Position numbers and translations under genes: made by a program
In this document: piece after piece, positions 1 through 6,085 of the stretch
How positions within the stretch are numbered: the first letter of the stretch is position 1
Layout of the letters: the number at the start of each line of letters is the position of its first letter
Assembly: GCA_016764835.1 (NCBI GenBank)
Contig: JAESRD010000178.1
Span: 1-6,163 of the forward strand
DNA length: 6,163 nucleotides
Direction: 5' to 3'
From: Paracoccaceae bacterium
GTDB taxonomy: Bacteria; Pseudomonadota; Alphaproteobacteria; Rhodobacterales; Rhodobacteraceae
Notes under the pieces: generated by a model
The model's input: the letters and a program-made list of their open reading frames with translations, nothing else
The model's database searches: none
What the model was told of the DNA's origin: nothing

Positions 1-99
1 AGTGGCTTCTACAACTCAGAGCGGCCTCACACCGCCCTTGATAAGCAAACGCCCAACACCGCATACTTCGGCCAAGCTGAGAGACGAAAGGCGGCATGA
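1..99 (+). CDS. IS3-family transposase (OrfB), C-terminal 32 residues
   Basis: Frame 1 reads from the window edge to TGA at 97-99. The peptide contains FYNSERPHTAL followed by TPNTAYF. The YNxxRPHxAL...TP block is the hallmark of the extreme C-terminus of the DDE (rve-type) integrase catalytic domain in IS3-family OrfB proteins, which cut and join element ends during transposition. The third acidic catalytic residue (E) normally lies some tens of residues upstream and is outside the window. No lesion is visible in these 32 codons. Whether the whole transposase is intact cannot be seen. Confidence 0.85.
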   Translation, partial: SGFYNSERPHTALDKQTPNTAYFGQAERRKAA

Positions 100-133
100 A
101 CAGAAACCAGATGCATCTTAGCCAGGCCGCAAA

Positions 134-160
134 CCTGTCCTAAAAAGCAGGACCACTTCA
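134..160 (+). repeat. IS3-family terminal inverted repeat (right end)
   Basis: On the opposite strand this stretch reads TGAAGTGGTCCTGC and onward, matching the TGA-start and GTGG(T/C)CC pattern of IS3-family terminal repeats. Its partner is outside the window, so the repeat pair and any target-site duplication cannot be confirmed. The inner boundary (134) is approximate. Confidence 0.6.
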
Positions 161-899
161 GTTCACAATACTTTCCGCTATACGGAAGCTCTTGGGCGCG
201 GCGCGCAAGGTTTGCGTATAGCGATATTGAAAGAAAGTTTTGGCCGTGACGAGAGCGAAGCGGATGTTGGCCAAAAAATTTTAGCGGCCGCCGAACGGTT
301 CCGGCAGTTGGGCGCGCAAGTTGATGAAATCTCCATCCCCGAGCATAATCTCGCGGTTGATCGCTGGACGGCGATCACTGTCGAGGGCTTGCAAGACGGC
401 CTGATGCATGGCAATTCTGCCGGCACCAACTATCGTGGGCTGTTCTTACCGTCGATGATCGACCATATGGCCCAATGGCGTAACCGCGCTGACACGCTTT
501 CGCACTCACTGAAAGTTTGCATGTTTCTTGGTGAATATTTCCAAAAACAGTATCGCGGCAAATACTATGGCAAGGCGCAAAATCTTATGCGTTTGGTCAA
601 TGAAAAATACGCGGCCGCGTTCCAACACTATAATCTTTTGTTGATGCCGACAGTGCCGATGAAACCACAAGAGATCCCGCCAAATGACAATAATATAACG
701 CTGAGCGTAAAGCGCGCATTTGAGATGATTGGCAACACGGCGCCGTTTAACGGCTGGCTTCCTGCGATGAATGTGCCATGTGGGCTGCTCGAAGGTCTGC
801 CCATTGGCATGGAGCTTGTGGCGGCCAATTACGGTGAGCTTAAGATTTATCAAGCTGGACATGCGTTTGCAGCAGAGCGGTGACTGGCGCGGATTTTAA
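161..899 (+). pseudogene. Amidase-signature hydrolase, 5'-truncated by the IS3 element
   Basis: Recognisable amidase similarity begins near 173 with RYTEALGRG and KGLRI-like QGLRIAILKE, which lies mid-protein in the roughly 500-residue amidases of the acylamide amidohydrolase type (amide + water to carboxylate + ammonia). It continues with LLLMPT (635-652), FEMIGNTAPFN (719-751) and PAMNVPCG. The first half of the protein is absent. In this family that half carries the Gly/Ser-rich signature and the Ser-cisSer-Lys catalytic triad, so the remnant cannot be active. A TTG at 212 is the first possible start of the open frame, but it falls inside the conserved domain and is not a real start. The open frame stops at 881-883. 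A shift of one base gives DWRGF and a stop at 897-899, close to the usual GDWR C-terminus of relatives, so a small frameshift near 878-882 is likely. The natural substrate is unknown. Confidence 0.8.
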
Positions 900-900
900 G

Positions 901-906
901 GGAGAG
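901..906 (+). promoter_or_regulatory. Ribosome binding site of the acyl-CoA synthetase pseudogene
   Basis: GGAGAG lies 4 bases before ATG at 911 and only 1 base before ATG at 908. Spacing favours 911 as the original start, giving MSTFNERLAAK. The site sits directly after the amidase remnant with no room for a promoter between them, so the genes were probably co-transcribed before the IS insertion. Confidence 0.55.
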
Positions 907-910
907 AATG

Positions 911-2521
911 ATGTCGACATTTAACGAAAGGCTGGCCGCCAAAATATCTGCATTTAGCCCTGTAGATGCGGCCGGTGCGCAAGAGCTTACGCCTCTCTAC
1001 GGCCTGTCATATGTTCGCGGCCACCGCAGCTCGCCCTGGCTTTTGCCACAATCCCGCAGCTGCTACGCGAGGCAGTGTCGCGCTTTGGCCCGCGTGATGC
1101 GGCTATTTTTAGCCAAATGGGTCTGCGCATGACCCACTTCGATCTTGATCGCGCGGTTGCTCTAGTTGGCGACCGGCTTGCTGGCGCTTGGCCTGAATAA
1201 GGGCGAGCGCGTTGGCACATGGTCGCCAAATTGGCGCGAGTGGGTTTTGACGCAATTTGCCACGGCGCGAATTGGTTTGGTATTGGTTAATATCAACCCG
1301 GCTTACCGCTTATCTGAGCTTGAATACGCGCTCAACAAGGTAAATTGCAAAGCGCTTGTTTTGGCCAAAGAATACAAATCATCGCAGTACCTGACCATGT
1401 TACGCAGCCGCGCACCGGAGCTGGAAACAGGCGAGGTGGGGCGGCTTCAAGCGGCCAGGTTACCGCATTTTCGCAGTGTAATTGTGATGGATGATGCGCC
1501 CGGCCCTGAGGCTTATTCGTTTGACGAAATATGCTCGCTCGGCGGCCCGGCACAGCAATAGCGATTGCCGCAAATTGACAGCACATTGTCGCCCGATGAT
1601 GCGATCAACATACAGTTCACCTCTGGCACAACCGGTCAGCCCAAAGGGGCGACACTCTTGCATTATAACACTGTGAATAACGCCCGTTTTGTCACCCACA
1701 GGATCGCGCTTACAGAAGAAGACCGGCTTGCGATACCGGTGCCGCTTTATCACTGTTTTGGCATGGTGATGGGGGTGCTTTGTGCCGTGAGCAAAGGCGC
1801 TACAATGATATTTCCGGGGGAAGGCTTTGACGCGGCAGTCACGCTTGATGTGATGAAACGGGTCAATAGGGACACGAATATGGCCCAGGTCGCCATAGGC
1901 TACGGCATGACGTAAACCTTGCCGGTCTCATTCCAAAGCCTTGTTGATGACACCACCAAGCAGCGCTGCAAAACCGTCGGCCGTGTGCATCCGCACCTTG
2001 AGGTAAAGGTCGTCGATGAGGCCGGAAACATTGTGCCCGCGGGCAAACAGGGTGCGCTGTGCACGCGGGGCTACTCGGTTATGAAGGGATATTGGAACGA
2101 CCCTGACCGCACGCGCGATAGCATAAAAGACGGCTGGATGTTTACCGGCGACTTGGCCGTGATTGACGCAGAAGGGTATTGCAGCATCACCGGGCGGGTC
2201 AAAGATATGATCATACGTGGGGGTGAAAACATTTACCCAGGCGAAATAGAGGAGTTTCTATTCACCCATCCAATGGTCAGCGAGGTTCAGGTTTTTGGCA
2301 TGCCGGATGAGAAACTAGGCGAAGAAGTATGTGCTTGGGCGGTGGCCAAGCCGCGGGTGCAGCTTTCGGCAGATGGGCTCAAGAGTTTTTGCACAGGCCA
2401 AATAGCCCTCTTCAAAATTCCGCGCCATATTCGTATTGTCGATACAGTACCGATGACGATTACCGGTAAGCCACAAAAGTTTGTCATGCGTGACCAAATG
2501 GTTGCTCTATTGGCGACCTAA
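911..2521 (+). pseudogene. AMP-dependent acyl-CoA synthetase, multiply disrupted
   Basis: Reassembled across frames, this is an adenylate-forming acyl-CoA synthetase (acid + ATP + CoA to acyl-CoA + AMP + PPi) of the type often found beside isovaleryl-CoA dehydrogenase. The N-terminus runs in frame 2 (911 to about 1021), moves to frame 1 (about 1021-1160, TIPQLLREAVSRFG), and returns to frame 2 (about 1166, ATGLLALGLNKGERVG) to the end. Frame 2 is then interrupted by TAG at 1559-1561 and TAA at 1913-1915. Visible motifs are the P-loop TSGTTGQPKG (1619-1648), PLYHCFGMV, YGMT directly before the TAA where relatives have Glu, KDMIIRGGENIYPGEIE (from 2201), and the C-terminal catalytic lysine in TGK (Lys codon 2468-2470). 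About 55 residues expected between FDAAVTLD and VMKRV (near 1844-1853) are missing. This span carries the conserved GVPTMF and AGxPCP-like segments. Family members are about 560 residues. The product is certainly broken; the original acid substrate is inferred only from context. Confidence 0.9.
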
Positions 2522-2562
2522 CCTGTTGCAGCGCCCATCTGCCAACACGCCACCGCTATTGA

Positions 2563-2567
2563 AAGGA
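2563..2567 (+). promoter_or_regulatory. Ribosome binding site of isovaleryl-CoA dehydrogenase
   Basis: AAGGA is centred well for translation, with 5 bases between it and ATG at 2573. It supports that start over the in-frame ATG six codons-scale downstream (MSFDLGED). The 51-base gap from the synthetase stop shows no obvious terminator hairpin or promoter by eye. Confidence 0.65.
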
Positions 2568-2572
2568 ACATT

Positions 2573-3736
2573 ATGTTCAATGCATCGATGAGTTTTGACC
2601 TTGGCGAAGACGTGAACGCATTGCGTGAGCTGGTGCACCGTTGGGCGCAAGAGCGGGTGAAGCCAATGGCCGCGCGGGTTGATGCGGAAAATGATTTTCC
2701 ACATGAGCTATGGGTAGAAATGGGGGAGTTGGGCCTGTTGGGGATCACAGTTCCTGAAGAATTTGGCGGCGCGGGCATGGGGTATTTGGCGCATGTGGTT
2801 GCCGTTGAAGAAATAGCGCGGGCGAGCGCATCGGTGTCGCTGAGCTATGGGGCGCATTCAAACTTATGTGTGAACCAGATTAATCTGAACGGCACGGAGG
2901 CGCAAAAGGCAAAATATCTGCCGGATCTGGTCAGCGGCAAACATGTTGGCGCATTGGCTATGTCGGAGGCGGGCGCCGGATCAGATGTGGTCAGCATGAG
3001 CATGCGCGCTGAAAAAAAAGACGATCATTTTCTACTGAACGGCACAAAATACTGGATCACCAATGGCGGCGAGGCCAACACATTGGTGGTTTATGCCAAG
3101 ACCGATCCAGAGGCCGGATCACGGGGGATGACCGCTTTTATCATCGAAAAATCGATGGCCGGTTTTACCCAATCGCCGCATTTTGACAAGCTGGGCATGC
3201 GCGGTTCAAACACGGTGGAGTTGATCTTCAACAATGTCCGAGTGCCGTTTGAAAATGTTTTAGGCTTTGAGAACAAAGGCGTGCGTGTGCTGATGTCTGG
3301 GCTTGATTTTGAACGTGTCGTTCTGTCTGGCATCGGCACCGGCATTATGGCGGCCTGTTTGGATGAAATTATGCCCTACATGGCCGAGCGCAAACAGTTT
3401 GGCCAAGCTATCGGAAACTTCCAGCTCATGCAGGGGAAAATCGCCGATATGTATACGAAGATGAACGCGGCGCGGGCTTATGTTTATGAGGTCGCGCGCG
3501 CTTGTGACCGTGGTACGGTGACGCGCCAAGACGCGGCCGCTTGTGTGCTTTATGCCTCTGAGGAGGCCATGGTTGTGGCGCATCAGGCGGTTCAGGCCAT
3601 GGGCGGCGCGGGCTTTATGAATGAGACCCCGGTGAGCCGAATTTTCCGCGACGCCAAGCTGATGGAAATTGGTGCTGGCACGTCGGAGGTGCGGCGTATG
3701 CTTATTGGCCGCGAAATGATGGGGGCGATGGGGTAG
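2573..3736 (+). CDS. ivd: Isovaleryl-CoA dehydrogenase (intact)
   Basis: This 387-residue protein has the usual bacterial length for the enzyme. It oxidises isovaleryl-CoA to 3-methylcrotonyl-CoA in leucine breakdown, using FAD and passing electrons to electron-transfer flavoprotein; it is a soluble homotetramer in known members. The acyl-CoA dehydrogenase domains are in order: helical N-domain with [17 protein letters not shown], the beta-domain FAD/substrate motifs [11 protein letters not shown] (129-139) and WITNG (161-165), then the C-terminal helical domain. The subgroup marker is the catalytic base position: Glu247 in [13 protein letters not shown] matches the Glu of the human enzyme's GLDLERLVL segment, while the later site used by most other acyl-CoA dehydrogenases reads [11 protein letters not shown] (365-375) as in true isovaleryl-CoA dehydrogenases. 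[20 protein letters not shown] is also characteristic. I see no stop, shift or lost motif. The start is supported by AAGGA 5 bases upstream. Its stop TAG overlaps the GTG start of the next gene (TAGTG), implying one operon. All neighbours are broken. Confidence 0.95.
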   Translation: MFNASMSFDLGEDVNALRELVHRWAQERVKPMAARVDAENDFPHELWVEMGELGLLGITVPEEFGGAGMGYLAHVVAVEEIARASASVSLSYGAHSNLCVNQINLNGTEAQKAKYLPDLVSGKHVGALAMSEAGAGSDVVSMSMRAEKKDDHFLLNGTKYWITNGGEANTLVVYAKTDPEAGSRGMTAFIIEKSMAGFTQSPHFDKLGMRGSNTVELIFNNVRVPFENVLGFENKGVRVLMSGLDFERVVLSGIGTGIMAACLDEIMPYMAERKQFGQAIGNFQLMQGKIADMYTKMNAARAYVYEVARACDRGTVTRQDAAACVLYASEEAMVVAHQAVQAMGGAGFMNETPVSRIFRDAKLMEIGAGTSEVRRMLIGREMMGAMG

Positions 3737-5339
3737 TGGCCGTTATAAAGTCGGCAGCATCGCCGCGGTCGGACATGTCTAGGGTCAATTAGGCCGCGCA
3801 TCAGGCGACGATGGTGCCACTCAAGGCGGCTGCAAAAGCGGCCCTTGCCGGCGGTGGTAACACGGCGCGCGCCACCTTGGCTGCGGCAAAACACTCCCGC
3901 GTGACAGAGTTTCGCGGCTGCATGACCCGGGCTCTGCTTTTTTGGAAATCGGCATGTTTACGGCGCATGGCCTTTATGATGGGGCCAACCCAAATGCGGG
4001 TGTCATTGCCGGTATTGGCCGTGTCTCGGGCCGCGAGGTGATGATTGTTTGCAATGATGCGACAGCCAAAGGCGGCACTTACTATTCGATGAGCATGGAG
4101 AAACACCGGCGCGCCCAAGAGATCGCGATGGAAAATAGTCTGCCGTGTATCTACCTTGTCGGTAGCGGCTGCGCTAATCTGCCCAACCACGATGAGGCAC
4201 TTCCGGACCGCGACCATTTTGGTCGAATATTTTACAATCCGGCCCAAATGTCGGCGCGCGGCATTGCCCAGATTGCGGTGCTTATGGGGTCGTGTACGGC
4301 GGGCGACGCTTATGTGCCCGCAATGTCGGATGTGACGATAATTGTTAAAGAACAGGGTACTATTTTTCTGGCTGTTCCGCCGCTTGTAAAAGCTGCCACT
4401 GGCGAGATTGTAACAGCTGAAGACTTGAGTGGCGGCGAGGTGCATACGCGCCTGTCTGGTGTTGCAGATTATCTTGCCGATAGCGATATGCAGGCGCTTG
4501 CACTGGCGCGCGATGCTGTTGCTAATCAGAACATCGTCAAGCCCAGCCAGCTTGATATGCGCGCTCCAGAGGAGCCGCTATACGACCCAGCTGAGTTGCT
4601 TGGTGTCGTGCTCGCTGATTTGAAAACACCCTATGATATGCGCGAGGTTATTGCGCGGGTGGTCGACGGGTCGCGGTTTAACGAATTTAGGGCGCGGTAT
4701 GGCACGACGCTTGTCTGTGGGTTTGCACATATTAGGGGCATGCCTGTCGGGATAATTGGTAATAACGGGGTGATATTTTCGCAATCGGCGCTGAAGGGCG
4801 CGCATTTTGTCGCGCTGTGTTCACAGCGAAAAATCCCGCTGGTATTCTTGCAAAATGTCACCGGCTTTATGGTGGGTCGTACCTATGAAAGTGGCGGCAT
4901 TGCTAAAGATGGTGCCAAATTAGTCATGGCTGTTGCGGCGTCGAAAGTGCCCAAAATTACTGTGCTGATTGGCGGGTCATTTGGCGCAGGAAATTATGAC
5001 ATATGTGGCCGCGCCTATAGCCCTCGGTTTTTGTGGACATGGCCTCACAGTCGGATTTCTGTGATGGGCGGCGAGCAGGCCGCGGGCGTTCTTGGCTCGG
5101 TGCGTCGCAGTCGTATTGAGCGGAAAGACGGCAGCTTGTCTGATGAGGAAGAAGCCGCGTTCCAGCAGCCGACAATCGATCAATTCGCCGAGCAATCGCA
5201 CCCGCATTATGCCTCTGCGCGCCTTTGGGATGACGGCATAATTGATCCGCGCCAGACCCGCGATGTGCTAGCTTTGTCGCTTGCTGTATCATTAAACGCC
5301 CCAATTCTGGACACGTCGTTTGGCGTGTTCTGCATGTGG
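3736..5339 (+). pseudogene. mccB: Methylcrotonyl-CoA carboxylase beta (carboxyltransferase) subunit, disrupted
   Basis: The intact enzyme moves CO2 from carboxybiotin on the alpha subunit to 3-methylcrotonyl-CoA. The start is GTG at 3736 ([12 protein letters not shown], a family-like N-terminus). TAG at 3790-3792 interrupts frame 1, which then continues to GGGNTARA. Near 3866-3872, in a GCGCGC run, the coding passes to frame 3 ([20 protein letters not shown]) and stays open. Conserved segments include [31 protein letters not shown] [61 protein letters not shown] and [10 protein letters not shown]. Total length from GTG to the expected end is about 535 codons, normal for the family, so no large deletion is seen. 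Several motif residues differ from what I know as consensus: VGSGCAN (4158-4178) for [20 protein letters not shown] for [13 protein letters not shown] (Asp 4305, Val 4332), FLAVPP for FLAGPP (Val 4374), GNYDIC for GNYGMC. The stop after FGVFCM has become TGG (5337-5339). The long frame from TTG 3942 is a truncation product, not a new gene. Confidence 0.92.
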
Positions 5340-5348
5340 GGATTGCCG

Positions 5349-6003
5349 ATGTTTACGAAAATACTGATCGCAAACCGTGGTGAAATAGCGTGTCATGTCG
5401 CCGGCTGTGTCACCAATCTTGAAATTCTTGGAAAGCTCTCAGCCCAGCCAGATTTTCCGCAGGGCGGATTGATTCGGGGCTGATTGAGCGCAATATGGAC
5501 AAACTCACGCAGCGCGACGAAACGCCCGCGCATGCTGTGAGGCTTGCAGCCGTTGGCGCTTTGGGTTTGGCAATGGATGATCGAGCGCAAAGCCCTTGGG
5601 ACGAAACCACTGGTTGGCGCACATGGGATGAGGCGGAAGCAAATATTGTCTTAGGCACCGAAGATGCCGATCTGGACATCTGCATCAAATTGCATGGCGC
5701 AGATATATTCACCGCAACATATGATGACCAAGACGCGCAATTTCACATAACGTGCAATGCGTCTGGGCGATACTGCGTGTCACATAATGGCGTCTCCTAC
5801 CATGCCAGCGTCAGCGCAGACCCACATCACGTGTCAGTATTTGTGCGCGGGCAAAGCTAAGCGTTCAAACGGTCGGACCCACTTGCAAGCGCCCAAGATG
5901 ACAGCGCAGATGGCGACAGAACTATTGCCGAAGTTCTGACCTATGTGGACGATCAGGTCACCGATGTACGCTGCTTTTGTCGCGGGAACATGAGGACAAA
6001 TAA
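5349..6003 (+). pseudogene. mccA: Methylcrotonyl-CoA carboxylase alpha (biotin) subunit, remnant with large deletions
   Basis: The intact subunit (about 650-670 residues) carboxylates its own biotin with ATP and bicarbonate. Only about 218 codons' worth remain. ATG at 5349 starts [17 protein letters not shown], the classic biotin carboxylase N-terminus, and is preceded by GGGGA at 5338-5342. Near 5397-5408 the sequence jumps to the far end of the biotin carboxylase region ([17 protein letters not shown]), so more than 1 kb including the ATP-grasp core is gone. Near 5455-5460 the coding passes from frame 3 to frame 2 ([16 protein letters not shown]). The BT domain follows, with SPWDETTGWR (5591-5620). 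TAA at 5858-5860 stands where GQS-Tyr-AF would be expected. RSDPLASAQDD is the linker. Near 5924-5929 it jumps from GDRTIA to IAEVLTYVDDQVTD, skipping the biotinyl domain with the MKM lysine. A single missing base near 5966 then restores TLLLLSREHEDK and a stop at 6001-6003. Confidence 0.88.
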
Positions 6004-6066
6004 CCTCGTCGCGCAATCGCTATTGGCCCGCGCGGCGGGCTGCGGCCCATCTTTGTGGTGCGCACG
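6004..6066 (+). other. Possible degraded 5' start of HMG-CoA lyase gene
   Basis: Frame 1 directly after the alpha-subunit stop reads AIAIGPRGGLRP (6013-6048). HMG-CoA lyases begin with a block like VEVGPRDGLQNE near residue 10, and the lyase gene often follows the carboxylase subunits in liu-type operons. The match is short, the key Asp is Gly, no ATG or ribosome site is clear, and the IS-like end cuts it at about 6067. It may be chance. No other feature is visible in this gap. Confidence 0.25.
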
Positions 6067-6067
6067 G

Positions 6068-6085
6068 GGCTTTGTTGCACAAATC
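6068..6085 (+). repeat. IS5/IS903-like terminal inverted repeat
   Basis: GGCTTTGTTGCACAAATC closely resembles the 18-base IS903 terminal repeat GGCTTTGTTGAATAAATC, which I recall from the literature, and the GGCTTTGTTGCA start common to many IS5-family elements. Two extra G residues precede it at 6066-6067. The mate repeat is outside the window. Confidence 0.65.

Larger units (their letters stand above)
1..160 (+). mobile_element. IS3-family insertion sequence, right-end fragment
   Basis: The segment holds the 3' end of an IS3-family transposase gene (stop at 97-99), about 60 noncoding bases, and a terminal sequence ending GGACCACTTCA at 150-160. IS3-family elements usually begin TGA and end TCA, and an end reading TGAAGTGG/TGAGTGG-like on the inward strand is typical of the family. 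Just beyond 160 the sequence switches to amidase coding sequence, which supports 160 as the element boundary to within about ten bases. The left part of the element lies outside the window, so completeness cannot be judged. The exact IS name and group are not assigned. Confidence 0.8.

Noticed and set aside
506..862. Reverse-strand 118-codon open frame opposite the amidase
   Set aside because: It is a shadow of the amidase frame, with a basic, low-similarity composition and no recognisable motif.
212..883. A 223-codon open frame as a complete short amidase
   Set aside because: Family similarity extends upstream of the TTG to about 173, and the whole catalytic half is missing at an IS boundary.
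1015..1168. Programmed frameshifting in the synthetase
   Set aside because: There is no slippery heptamer or structured stimulator visible, and the same gene also has two nonsense codons and a core deletion, so decay is the simpler reading.
1559..1915. Stop codon recoding (TAG and TAA read as amino acids)
   Set aside because: Both TAG and TAA occur as normal terminators here (3734-3736, 2519-2521), and frameshifts and deletions accompany the internal stops.
3801..4445. Reverse-strand 214-codon open frame as an antisense gene
   Set aside because: It lies wholly opposite carboxyltransferase sequence with clear homology, resembles no family I recognise, and has no convincing ribosome site.
3942..5483. 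A 513-codon open frame as an intact carboxylase gene or a natural carboxyltransferase-biotin carboxylase fusion
   Set aside because: It lacks the N-terminal ~70 codons that are visible in another frame from 3736, starts at a TTG inside the domain, and runs into only 17 recognisable residues of the alpha subunit followed by deleted and shifted sequence.
5495..5860. A 121-codon open frame as a novel small protein
   Set aside because: It is the BT domain of the alpha subunit, with SPWDETTGWR, and family sequence continues both before its ATG and after its stop.
911..6003. All lesions being sequencing errors
   Set aside because: Single-base shifts alone could be errors, but nonsense substitutions, a stop loss and deletions from about 0.15 to over 1 kb are not explained that way, and the dehydrogenase of similar composition is error-free.
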